Made by a program: the position numbers and the translations under genes. Of a stretch of 64,000 bases of DNA, positions 18,492-27,914 are shown piece by piece. Source of the DNA: Aurantiochytrium sp. KH105 (taxonomy: Eukaryota; Sar; Bigyra; Thraustochytrida; Thraustochytriidae); assembly GCA_003116975.1 (NCBI GenBank), contig BGKB01000084.1, forward strand, positions 124,001-188,000, given 5' to 3'. Every line of letters starts with the position of its first letter. Position 1 is the first letter of the stretch. The notes beneath the pieces are model-generated. The model worked only from the letters and a program-made list of their open reading frames with translations, searched no databases and was not told the DNA's origin.

Positions 18492-21400
18492 ATGGCTGCA
18501 GAGCCGCGGGCATGGTGTCACCGTATAACTTTTGCACTCTTGGTGCTTGCTGCGTCGACGGGTGTCGCGGTTTGGCTTGCAGCGCGCGATCAGATCGTGT
18601 TCTGCGAGGCTGGCACATACTTTTTCGCCGAACGCGATATATGCTTGCAGTGCGCGGCCGGGACGTACAGCAGCGACAACTGGACAGCTTGCGAGCCCTG
18701 CGCTGCTGGCAGCTTTTGCAGCGTTGGAGCTACAAGTCCAACAGAAAACGAGTGCCCACGCGGATCATTTTGCCCCCAAGGAGCCGCACATCCTGTCCCA
18801 TGTCCAAGGGGTCGCTATGGGGCGCAAGCAGGTCTTACGACGGAAAATTGCTCGGGACCTTGCGATCTCATGCCCGGTTCCTACTGCGAACTCGCCAGTG
18901 TTGGTCCTCAAGACTGGGAATTGTGTCCCGTGGGCCACTTTTGCTCCGGGAGCAACCCGGAACGCTGTCCGGCGGGTCGCTATGGCGCTCAGACGGGGCT
19001 CGCAACATCTGAATGCTCGGGAGAATGCCCTGCAGGCGCATTCTGTGAAGCTGGCTCTACCAACGCGAGTGTTCCGTGTCCTGCAGGGTTTTATTGTCCT
19101 TTAGGGGTGAGCGCACCTCTTCCCTGCGAGGCTGGTTGCTATTGCACGCAAGGATCAGGCACAGCTTGCCCGAACAAATGCCCTAGTGGGACGCATTGCC
19201 CTGGTCAGGACGTCGACGCAAGTCAGCCATGTCCAGCTGGCTCAGGATGCCCAGACGGAATAGCGCTTCCTTGTGCACCAGGCAGCTACTGTCCCGAAGG
19301 TGCATGGAGCGACGAGCAAGTCATCTGCCCCAAGGGATTCCACTGTCCTGCTACCTCCGCATCACCCGTGCCGTGTCCATCTGGTAGCTTTGGAAACGAA
19401 ACGGGAATGGCCAACGAAACCAAGGCTTGTCGCTTCCCATGCCCTCCAGGATACTATTGTCCACCTGGAACTTCTGATGAAAGTATTCTTCCCTGCCCTG
19501 CAGCTTATTGGTGCCCGCAGAGCACACCTGGTGAATATCTCGTGGAAGAGGATGGTTCATATCAAACCAAGCCAATGGATGATTTTAAATGTCCTGGAGG
19601 ACTCCGCGTTTCGCGCACGCGCAACACCATGATCCTCGGTTGCTTTTGCAATTATACAGGGGCCGTAGACCCTGACTGTGCATGTCCCGCTGGCTATTAC
19701 TGTCCTCCTGGCACGACCCCGGAGACGGTGCGTGCCTGTCCATTTAATCATTACTGTCCTGAAGGGAGCGCACTTCCAATCTTGTGCGAAGAGCCGGGGT
19801 ATTACTGCTCGCGTTACAGCGCGACTCCACGCTTTCGCACCGTTCGCGCCGAGCTCTCACTCTATGCTCTCACAAACGGTCTTGCAATCGAACAGAACAA
19901 CTCCGGACTTTCGGACCTCGCAGAGGCGTTCGCGAGTCGCCAAGGCATATCAACTAATGAGGCTGTCGTTGAGCTCCGCACAAACAATCTTCCCGTTTAC
20001 TCTGTTGAGCGCGGGATTGCAGAGCTGCGCCTTGACCTATACTCGCGAGGTCTCTCTCGCTTACCCAACGTTCTCTCCACATGCCAAATCGATGACGAGG
20101 GAAACAGCCTTGGCAGAGTCCGCGACGTTTGGGAGATTCCTCTTGCAAACAACTCAGCAGATCCTGAAGTCCACGTCGGGGAGGTCGTCTATCCGATTCC
20201 TCGAGACTATCCAACGGGAAATTCGTTTGCTTTTTGCCTCACGTACGTTTCTGGCTCTGGGGGTTTACGGACGACGTTAACAGAACGCTTTTCCGTGACG
20301 CGGAGTTTCGCTGCCCACCGTCAATGGCAGATTGTGTCGGGCCTTCTGTGGCCAGGTCTACTAGGCTGGGCTTTCATTTTCTGTACACAAAAGTTGCAGG
20401 CCAAGAAGGGCTTCAAGCCAGAAAGGAGAAAGAACCTCGAGTTCGAGCGCTTCCGCTCGTATCACACACGCTTCAAACCTCGCTCGGTGGACACGGTGTT
20501 CGCGATATGTATGCTCGCGCTCGACACGCCTTTGGCGCTGCTGATCCTTTCCCCGCCTTTGGACTACTCGTACTCGCTAATTTTGTGTGTCTACGCAACA
20601 GTAGGCATGCTCCTCACTCGAAGAGGCGACGAGGATGTGATCTTGGCGCCGTTTTTCGAGCAGCTTCTTGGCCCTATCATGAGTGTGCTCCTGTACACGA
20701 GCACGGCGTGTCCGTACACGTCAGAGTCAGAGTTTCTTGACGAGATTGTGCTCCAAGGCTTGCAGTGTTGGTGGGATCCCCGCCACGCAATTGTCGCTGC
20801 ACTCGGCCTCGTGTTTGCAATTCGATATTTTGAACAGGCTTACGCCTTTGCTACACGCAAATCTGGCGTTGAGCGTGTAGCGCTTCCGGTCGTTCCTGCT
20901 TTCGATGTTCTCATGCTTTTTGTCCGGACGTGGCTTGCAGTAGCGCAGGCCCTTGGCAATCTTGCCAATCTGGGCCTGGTGCTAGCGCCATTGCTAGCCG
21001 TATTACTGCTCGGGCTTGTAGTCCTTCCTGTTCAAGTCAAGCAGCAACCTTATTTCGGGACGCCCTTTGCACATCGTGTCAATGATGTGGTTGCTGGCAA
21101 TTTCGCTTCACAAATTGTTGCGGCCATTGTGACCGTAATTGCCCAAGGCTGGTCCTATGCACACCTCTTCTTCGTGCCCTGCACGTGGGCTTGCATGTTT
21201 GCCATCAATGCCAAGCGCTCGAAATGGTCCACAAAACGGCTCAAACGTCGCTTGGCGGATTCGCTCACACCTGAAGACGAGGACATTGCCTTTGCCTATG
21301 CGCATGAGTATGGCCTCACTTCAGGCTTTACGCATCGCATTTTGCGATCGCTCGGCAAAAGCGGCCAAAACGCCGCAGCGCTTCGACTTGAAAAGCTCTG

Positions 21401-23198
21401 CGTGCAGACGGCTTTACAGCAAGCGAACGCTAATGTCAACATTATGGCATTAAAAGCACGCGACGTGGTTTTTCCTGCAGCATCCTCGAGCGTTTTCATG
21501 TCGAGCGCCTGGACGCACGTAAAGGTGCTAAACTTGCGCAAACTCGAGGTCGACGATGCCACTGCAAGCCGTCTCTTTGACGCTCTTTCGTCGCTGGGGA
21601 ACGTCTCCGACCTTGATCTTTCGGAGAATCTCTTGACGCTCGACTCTATAGTTCCTTTTCTTCGCGATGTTCTTCCAATCCATCCCGGTCTTGCTCGTGT
21701 GAATTTGCTGCACAACGCTGGCGTCTTACCGTTTCAGATCAGTCCCGCCAAGGTATTGTGCCCTCTCTTTGCAAGCACACGAAGCTGTCTTTTGGCCCTC
21801 TGTCTCCATGAGCGAGCTTTATTCAATGCGCGCTGGACCGTCAAGATCCATCGCTACCATCGTGACCGGGCCATGTGCGACTGGATGTATGAGCTTGTCA
21901 GCGGTCTTCTTGAGCAACCAAATGTGGATCTTCGTCTCGTGTTGGGGCGCGGTCCACACCTGCAGCAGGAGGCTATGCGGGCTATTATGGAGTGTGACAG
22001 TGCAGGGGAACGCGTCGCCAACATCCAAGTTGACGATCACACCATTGATTTTGCAAACGACGAGAAGCTTGTTGCATTGGCCCATGTCGATGACCCCACG
22101 CTCCTCGTCACGTGCGCGACACGAATGCCACGGCTTGTTGAAATCGACATTTCGTACGAATCCACTCAGCGCTTGGGAGGCTTTGATTTTGTGCAGAAAC
22201 TGGCAGAAGGAATCTCCAAGAGGATTCGTTTGGTTCGCGTCCGAGATCAGTTTGTGGACTTTGACACCAAAGACGAAAATCTTGGTCTCTGCGGACGGGA
22301 GCTTTGGGACGAAGATGCTCCGATCGTGGCCAGGCTGTTAACGTTCTGTCCTGCGAGAGCAGATCTTCAGCTCGAGGGGAATCGTTTCGGAGATCGAGGC
22401 ATTCCCGTGATTGTTGCAAGCGCGCTTGCGGGTGGCAAACTTCGCCGACTGAGCCTCGGCTCTTGGAAACTTGGCAATCGTTTGCGCAAGGCTGGCGCCG
22501 CAGCACTTGCGGAATTGCTCTTTGCTGGTTCTTCAAATTCGACTCTGCGTGAGCTGGATCTTCGACATAATCAAATCGGACCCATCGGTTGCCGTGAGCT
22601 TGTGCAATCGCGCTCGCTTGGGCAGCTGTGCGTTCTGAATCTCTGCGGAAACGCCGTGAGCGACGAGGGTGCACAGGCATGCGCCGAAATGCTACGTACA
22701 AACCGCGGACTCAACATTTTACGGCTATGTCGAAGTCGGATATCGCCGCAGGGAGCTCAGGCAATTGCGGAGGCTCTCTGTGTGAACTGTACGCTCAAGG
22801 AGCTTTATCTCGACTGGAATGAGATTTTCGACGAGGGCTGCCTTGCTTTCGCGCAAAATATGCCCTCCTTCAGAGGCTTACGGGTCCTCGCAATGGAGAA
22901 CAACATGATTGGCGACCAAGGCGCCCTGGGTCTCTCAGATCTTGGCAATCTGGAGGAATTGTATCTAGGATACAATCAGATTGGTGACGGTGGAGTTTTG
23001 TCGTTGCGCGACGCCTTGGCAGATGCTTCACATCGCGCCCCGCGTCTTTCAGTTCTCTCGCTTACAGGAACTGCCGTGGCTCATTTGGGTGACGAGATGC
23101 TCCGCGTCGCGACAACCTCTATTCAAGTTGATCTCGAGTACAAGGCCATCAAGCAGGTGCGCAACAGGCACCTCGGCGGTTCGCGACGCGATGAATAG
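18492..23198 (+). CDS. Receptor-like protein: Cys-rich ectodomain, multi-TM core, cytoplasmic LRR
   Basis: 1,568 aa from ATG 18492; the GTG two codons earlier is not a plausible start here. Residues 12-30 are a hydrophobic signal peptide or anchor. Residues about 38-440 are tandem Cys-rich repeats of the ephrin-receptor-like/GCC2-GCC3 type, with recurring CPAGxYCP, CPxGxxC and PCPxGxYG motifs. Residues 450-605 are a Cys-poor extracellular segment with N-glycosylation sequons (NNSG, NNSA). Roughly seven to eight hydrophobic segments follow between 614 and 905 (about 614-632, 667-688, 691-710, 764-782, 800-820, 826-848, 870-905). After a basic stretch (SKWSTKRLKRR) the C-terminal part, about 1010-1560, is leucine-rich, with ribonuclease-inhibitor-type repeats clearest at 1350-1510 (LRELDLRHNQIG, LNLCGNAVSDEGA, LKELYLDWNEIFDEG). 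Probably a surface sensor or adhesion protein; ligand and signalling output unknown. It converges on the next gene, with 181 bp between stops. Confidence 0.82.
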   Translation: MAAEPRAWCHRITFALLVLAASTGVAVWLAARDQIVFCEAGTYFFAERDICLQCAAGTYSSDNWTACEPCAAGSFCSVGATSPTENECPRGSFCPQGAAHPVPCPRGRYGAQAGLTTENCSGPCDLMPGSYCELASVGPQDWELCPVGHFCSGSNPERCPAGRYGAQTGLATSECSGECPAGAFCEAGSTNASVPCPAGFYCPLGVSAPLPCEAGCYCTQGSGTACPNKCPSGTHCPGQDVDASQPCPAGSGCPDGIALPCAPGSYCPEGAWSDEQVICPKGFHCPATSASPVPCPSGSFGNETGMANETKACRFPCPPGYYCPPGTSDESILPCPAAYWCPQSTPGEYLVEEDGSYQTKPMDDFKCPGGLRVSRTRNTMILGCFCNYTGAVDPDCACPAGYYCPPGTTPETVRACPFNHYCPEGSALPILCEEPGYYCSRYSATPRFRTVRAELSLYALTNGLAIEQNNSGLSDLAEAFASRQGISTNEAVVELRTNNLPVYSVERGIAELRLDLYSRGLSRLPNVLSTCQIDDEGNSLGRVRDVWEIPLANNSADPEVHVGEVVYPIPRDYPTGNSFAFCLTYVSGSGGLRTTLTERFSVTRSFAAHRQWQIVSGLLWPGLLGWAFIFCTQKLQAKKGFKPERRKNLEFERFRSYHTRFKPRSVDTVFAICMLALDTPLALLILSPPLDYSYSLILCVYATVGMLLTRRGDEDVILAPFFEQLLGPIMSVLLYTSTACPYTSESEFLDEIVLQGLQCWWDPRHAIVAALGLVFAIRYFEQAYAFATRKSGVERVALPVVPAFDVLMLFVRTWLAVAQALGNLANLGLVLAPLLAVLLLGLVVLPVQVKQQPYFGTPFAHRVNDVVAGNFASQIVAAIVTVIAQGWSYAHLFFVPCTWACMFAINAKRSKWSTKRLKRRLADSLTPEDEDIAFAYAHEYGLTSGFTHRILRSLGKSGQNAAALRLEKLCVQTALQQANANVNIMALKARDVVFPAASSSVFMSSAWTHVKVLNLRKLEVDDATASRLFDALSSLGNVSDLDLSENLLTLDSIVPFLRDVLPIHPGLARVNLLHNAGVLPFQISPAKVLCPLFASTRSCLLALCLHERALFNARWTVKIHRYHRDRAMCDWMYELVSGLLEQPNVDLRLVLGRGPHLQQEAMRAIMECDSAGERVANIQVDDHTIDFANDEKLVALAHVDDPTLLVTCATRMPRLVEIDISYESTQRLGGFDFVQKLAEGISKRIRLVRVRDQFVDFDTKDENLGLCGRELWDEDAPIVARLLTFCPARADLQLEGNRFGDRGIPVIVASALAGGKLRRLSLGSWKLGNRLRKAGAAALAELLFAGSSNSTLRELDLRHNQIGPIGCRELVQSRSLGQLCVLNLCGNAVSDEGAQACAEMLRTNRGLNILRLCRSRISPQGAQAIAEALCVNCTLKELYLDWNEIFDEGCLAFAQNMPSFRGLRVLAMENNMIGDQGALGLSDLGNLEELYLGYNQIGDGGVLSLRDALADASHRAPRLSVLSLTGTAVAHLGDEMLRVATTSIQVDLEYKAIKQVRNRHLGGSRRDE

Positions 23199-23379
23199 GA
23201 ATCCAACAAGGAGGCCCATTTCTAGAAATATAAGATCAGGAGAAAAAGGCAAATACCGGAGGTCGGTTTATTGGACCATAGAAAATGATTGCTAAGCCAG
23301 GAAGAGGAAAAGTTTTACTAGGGGCCAGGCTAGCTAGCTTTAGGCCTTAGTATGATCATACAAGAACTCGTTGCTAAAT

Positions 23380-26300
23380 CTAGAACATGCCTCCAAAGAG
23401 CTGATCAACACCCCCAACCGTGATGCTGAGCTCTTTGCAGACGAGGACCAAAATATCTCGGGTCACAGTGCGGTCCAGGGTCAAGCAATTCACCAGAACG
23501 GAGACGCAGACCCTGAGCTCTGGCACCAGCACTAGCACGGAGCCTCCAAACGCATGATGGACGAGCATGAGGATGCCAGTATCTGGCATGATAAAGACTT
23601 GAAGTCCAAAACTCCATGCCATTTCACCGTAGAGTGGACTGGTCTCCGTACGAAGAGGACCGTAAAAAAGTCTGTTGACAAGCTTGCCCGAGGCTGGCGT
23701 GTGGAAAAAACTTGCTGCAACACTGGCAAGTCCTCGCGCCGTTCCAAAAGCGCCGAAGCTTGGCACAGGACTCTCGCGAAGCGCCGAAGCGTTTACACAG
23801 CATGGATCCAGCAAGGCGCCGTTGGGCAACTTCACACCGGGCGGCAGAGGACTCTCTGTGTCATCCTTGTCGTCCGCATCAATCTCGGCATCATCATTGA
23901 CGTTATCGTTTTGCTCGTCATCATCATCATCATGATCGCTGTCACTGTTGAGCGACGCAGCAGGAAGATTAAGGGCGGCGTTATTCTTTTCGCCATCTGT
24001 TTCTTTGTCCATCTGAATTTCAGTTTTTCGGGTCGTGAAACCCTTAAATGCACCCTCTTGCGAGCTGCTGCGTTCGACGTTGACTTCCTCAGGACGGGGA
24101 GTTGAATTCTTGGCCGACCACGTCGTCTTTTGGGTCCGCGTGAGCGAAGGAGCTTCGCTTGGCAAGTCTTTGCGACCGATTTCTGCCGTGCGTTCGGGCC
24201 TTTCAGCGCTGAAAGAGGCAGCGGCGGCGCCGCCGCCGCCCATGGCCATTGAGCGGACAAACCCCGCAAATCCATTCGAAACCTCGGCGCAACGCCCACT
24301 TGAAGCCATCGATGAAGCACAAAGATGTACTTCCTCGAAAGACGACTGAGCAACCCTCTGCGCGTAGATCACGTCAATCGAGTTCTCCTTTACAGCTTCG
24401 AGAAGACCAGCCATGATGTATCCACTCGTGAAAATGGTGTAGTGCGCCTGGCTGCGATCCGCATCTTGTCGTGAACGCATCGCGGAAGAGTCTTGCAGCT
24501 TGGCCTTGAGCGAAGAATAATCCCGCAAACTGTTGGCCGATGTTGTCGCGGGAACAATGTCACGAATATTGCTCGCATAGCTAAGAAGATCTTCGATGGT
24601 CACCGACTTGTCCGCAAAGTCAGACCAGTGCTTGCAAATAGCATCTTTAGGGTCAAGCGTGCCCTTATCAATGAGATCCAAAATTTCTACAACGAGTACC
24701 ACGCGAGTGAGATCCATGAGCGGAAACACTGTGCTCGAGCTTACTCGCACAGGACTCAGCTCATCCTGGACGCCAGCAAAGGTGTCCACCACAACCTTTT
24801 CTCCCATTATGACACAAACTTGCGCCCCAAGAAAGGTGTCGGCGGCGAAACCGTGACTCTCAGGAAGCGCGAGCTCATGCGAAGCGTCAGACTGGGCGCG
24901 GGAAAGAAGTTGCGCCACTTTCCCCTGGAGGAATTGCGGTGAACGCGGGGTCTGCACAGCTGGTGGCAAAGCTTGAGGACTGCTCCTCTGCGTGGCGGCG
25001 TCCGCGGCCACTTGCATCTTGTGGTGCATAAGACCAAGCTTGGCGTAATCGCCGAGGATATCGACATAACTAATGGGGGCGTCAAGAGTCGTGCAGAGTC
25101 CACGAATGAGACCCAATACACGAAAGAGAAAGATGAGAGAGTCGGGGAAGCCCGAAAAGTAGCGACCCTCCTTGGCAGGATCGCGCTCAAGGTCTGCTGC
25201 CCGCTGCGCTTTACGGCGCTTGCGGAACTGGGCCTGCGACTGCCGCTGCGACTTGCGGTCACCCGTGTCGCGAAGAAGGTGAGCAAAAAACTCGAGATCA
25301 CGCTCAGGATGAACGTCCGATTGCGAGTTCTTGTAACCAATGCTAGCGATCGCCTCTGCGAGACCCGAAACACTAATGTTTGCAATGCTGTTGACGAGGC
25401 GGCAATAACCTACCCGAATCGGGTCTTCGAGGGTGACAACCATGCCAAAGTCGAGAAGAACGGGCCGCGCAATGCCATCATCCGAAACCGAGACCATGAG
25501 GTTGCCAGGATGCGGGTCTGCGCTGGTGAAGCCGTCGACAAAAATCATGCACCCATACGATTGCACGACCCGTCTAACGAGCGCTGCGCGATCGACACCA
25601 AAGAGAGCAAGCTGCTCGAGGTCTGTGATTTTAAAACCTTGTATAAAGGTCATACAAAAGGCGCGTCGCCCCACGAGCCCGCGCACAGGTCGTGGTACGA
25701 GGACATGACTACCTCGGCAGGCAGCGTCCAGATAGTCATCATCGGCGTCTGCGATGAGGCCGACCTGGCGCAGATTGCGGCGGACCGTCGCGAGATTAGA
25801 CGACTCCACATTAAAGTCGAGCTCCTTGACCATTTCCGTCTCCCATGCGCGAAGAAGCGTCTTTGCAATGGCAAAACGCGGGTTCAGCCAGGCAATGAGA
25901 CGGATGATGCGCCGAAAAGCTACAACGTCCGAGAGCATAATGGCCTCAATGCCTTCATGTTGCACCTTGACAGCTACCTCAAGTGGCGTTGATACAGTGG
26001 GGATAATATTGGGGCGTAAGACGGCACGATGAACCTGAGCGATGCTTGCACTGGCCATTGGCTCGGGCTCAAAGGACTCAAACAGCTTTTCAATCTTGTG
26101 TCCGAACTCTCGCTCGATGCAGCGTTCCACGTATTTGAAGCGGTCAGCGGGCAAGTCGTCCTGAAGTTTAGCGAGTACTGTCGCCCAGCGCGGAGGAATG
26201 ATGTCGGCTCGGCTGCCGATGTACTGTCCGAACTTGACAAAGACGCTTCGCAGTGCCAAAATTTCGTTGCATGCAAAAGGGGCCATGATCAAATCCAAAC

Positions 26301-27609
26301 TTTGGAAAATCCGTGTGCTAGCTGTTGTTCCCATGCCCATGGCTCTTACCGCAACGAGGTAAGTCGTGTAGTAGCTGAAGATAACCACAAAGGCGGTCGA
26401 GTAGATGCGCAGCAAACGACCAAAGAAGAAGCGAACACAGTTTAGCACCGTGACACCAGTCAGCACGATCGTTGCCGCGATGGGCCGAGTCGCAAAAAGG
26501 GTTGACAGCACTTGCAGCGGTTCCGGGCGGAAAAGTAGCCAGGAGAGCCCGAGAAGCAAGGGCCGATTCCAGCAATACGCCATGAATCCCAGCGAAAACA
26601 GGTTGTTTGGATAAGCCCAGGCCAGCGCCAAGGCTCCCGTGAGCAGGAGCTTGGGCAAGAGAAAAGTGGCCAAACGGGTCGCGAGGGCCGGCAGGCTCGC
26701 CTTGGCATGCAGCTCGACGGCGCCTTCGAGCTTGCGAATGCGCAAAAGCAGCGGACGAATAGCCATGGATGAAGATTCGACAGCAGCGGCAATCGAACGT
26801 GCCTGCAGGCCACGAATGTGCTCAATGAGGCGTTGATAGGGCAGGATGTTGGCTGCTACCTCGTCATCGCGTTGGGACGCCGGCGTTGTCGCGCGGAATT
26901 GACTTGGCGTTTCTGCGGCGAGCTGCGAGGCCTGCCCGTCCTTACGCTGCTGGCGTTGCAGCTCGAGCTGCTGCTGCCAGCAAGCGGAGCACGCCCTGTA
27001 GCCCTTGATCTGGTGCGATGAGCAATTTCCACAGACGGCAGCGCCACAACGTCGGCAATGGTGCTGCCGTGTCCAAAAGGTGAAGCGCGCAAGACAAAGC
27101 TTGCAGCGTTCGGCATCGCTTTCCCATGCTGGGTTATTCTTGTCGAGCACGAAGGTCGCGATTGGGACGCTATCAGGCCCGAGCTCGGCCATGACCTTTT
27201 CAGCCGCGCGTCGAAAGGGGCCTTGGAGCTCACGTAGTACACCATATGAACCCGAGTAGCTGACCTTGCCTCGAAGGAGGGCCATGGCCGGCCGCATCTC
27301 CCCATTCGCCAACTTGTCGAGCGTGCGTAGGTCCGTTTCCACGCGGCACGTGGGCTTGGGCGCCCCCGCGGCCTCGGATTGCGCGAAGAGCCGCGCACTC
27401 CCTCGGCCATTCTTGGTCTCTACGCGCCAGCTACCGCCATGTGCGCCAGTGACGACGAGGTCCACGACGGTCTCCGGCAGCCCGCTGCTGCTGGCCAGCT
27501 CCTCGTCCAGATGCGCGAAGAAGGACGCGAGCTGCGCGCGCCGCTGGTCCATGGTGGCCGCCGCCATTTCGAGATTGCGCGCATGAACGACATTTGTTCG
27601 CTCGCTCAT
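23380..27609 (-). CDS. Multidomain fusion: SCP2-like + FYVE + TM + ABC1/UbiB kinase + beta-lactamase-like
   Basis: 1,409 aa, ATG at 27609. Order: (1) about 25-145, SCP2-type sterol/lipid-binding fold, ending in the typical ALLRGKVSYSGSYG; (2) 161-211, FYVE finger with WESD, RQHHCRRCG and eight Cys (169, 172, 185, 188, 193, 196, 207, 210), a family that binds PtdIns3P; (3) about 312-425, several hydrophobic segments; (4) about 435-860, ABC1/ADCK/UbiB atypical kinase with KFGQ (459-462), ASASIAQVHRA (519-529), AVKVQ (546-550), KELDFN, DPHPGN (698-703) and LLDFG (718-722), all key residues present; (5) about 915-1400, serine beta-lactamase-like fold (GAQVCVIMGEKVV near 928, IEDLLSYAS near 1005, HHAFGGS near the end). 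In domain 5 the expected Ser-x-x-Lys is replaced around 964-969 by LMDLTR, and an Asp-rich insertion interrupts it, so it is probably not a hydrolase. ABC1 kinases act in quinone and lipid metabolism; FYVE suggests an endosomal membrane. Role unknown. Confidence 0.88.
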   Translation of the reverse strand: MSERTNVVHARNLEMAAATMDQRRAQLASFFAHLDEELASSSGLPETVVDLVVTGAHGGSWRVETKNGRGSARLFAQSEAAGAPKPTCRVETDLRTLDKLANGEMRPAMALLRGKVSYSGSYGVLRELQGPFRRAAEKVMAELGPDSVPIATFVLDKNNPAWESDAERCKLCLARFTFWTRQHHCRRCGAAVCGNCSSHQIKGYRACSACWQQQLELQRQQRKDGQASQLAAETPSQFRATTPASQRDDEVAANILPYQRLIEHIRGLQARSIAAAVESSSMAIRPLLLRIRKLEGAVELHAKASLPALATRLATFLLPKLLLTGALALAWAYPNNLFSLGFMAYCWNRPLLLGLSWLLFRPEPLQVLSTLFATRPIAATIVLTGVTVLNCVRFFFGRLLRIYSTAFVVIFSYYTTYLVAVRAMGMGTTASTRIFQSLDLIMAPFACNEILALRSVFVKFGQYIGSRADIIPPRWATVLAKLQDDLPADRFKYVERCIEREFGHKIEKLFESFEPEPMASASIAQVHRAVLRPNIIPTVSTPLEVAVKVQHEGIEAIMLSDVVAFRRIIRLIAWLNPRFAIAKTLLRAWETEMVKELDFNVESSNLATVRRNLRQVGLIADADDDYLDAACRGSHVLVPRPVRGLVGRRAFCMTFIQGFKITDLEQLALFGVDRAALVRRVVQSYGCMIFVDGFTSADPHPGNLMVSVSDDGIARPVLLDFGMVVTLEDPIRVGYCRLVNSIANISVSGLAEAIASIGYKNSQSDVHPERDLEFFAHLLRDTGDRKSQRQSQAQFRKRRKAQRAADLERDPAKEGRYFSGFPDSLIFLFRVLGLIRGLCTTLDAPISYVDILGDYAKLGLMHHKMQVAADAATQRSSPQALPPAVQTPRSPQFLQGKVAQLLSRAQSDASHELALPESHGFAADTFLGAQVCVIMGEKVVVDTFAGVQDELSPVRVSSSTVFPLMDLTRVVLVVEILDLIDKGTLDPKDAICKHWSDFADKSVTIEDLLSYASNIRDIVPATTSANSLRDYSSLKAKLQDSSAMRSRQDADRSQAHYTIFTSGYIMAGLLEAVKENSIDVIYAQRVAQSSFEEVHLCASSMASSGRCAEVSNGFAGFVRSMAMGGGGAAAASFSAERPERTAEIGRKDLPSEAPSLTRTQKTTWSAKNSTPRPEEVNVERSSSQEGAFKGFTTRKTEIQMDKETDGEKNNAALNLPAASLNSDSDHDDDDDEQNDNVNDDAEIDADDKDDTESPLPPGVKLPNGALLDPCCVNASALRESPVPSFGAFGTARGLASVAASFFHTPASGKLVNRLFYGPLRTETSPLYGEMAWSFGLQVFIMPDTGILMLVHHAFGGSVLVLVPELRVCVSVLVNCLTLDRTVTRDILVLVCKELSITVGGVDQLFGGMF

Positions 27610-27914
27610 AGCGTAAACGCAGTCAGCTCGTCATCTGCAAGCCAAGCTCGTATGCCATTGGTAAACCAGAGTATAGGCCTAGAGAAGCCAAAACTAGCAT
27701 GTGACGACGGTAGTTGTAGGGCCTACCACCACTTTATCTGAATGTCGGGTCAGGCAGGCACCCGCCGCCGCCAGGCTCACCAACCAGCAAGACACGATGA
27801 CGACATTGGTGACGAATCGCGGAATAAAACACGGAACAATGAACATCGTAGTGCACAGTCACCTTTCTTATAATCAACAGCAAAGAGAGGAACGAGCTCG
27901 TCTTTGTTGTTATA
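27610..27914. other. Short spacer: upstream of fusion gene, downstream of Myb-like gene
   Basis: 305 bp between two minus-strand genes; it holds the promoter of the fusion gene and the 3' UTR of nothing but the neighbour's upstream side. No repeat, RNA or extra gene seen. A short CCGCCGCC stretch lies at 27768-27775. Confidence 0.55.
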
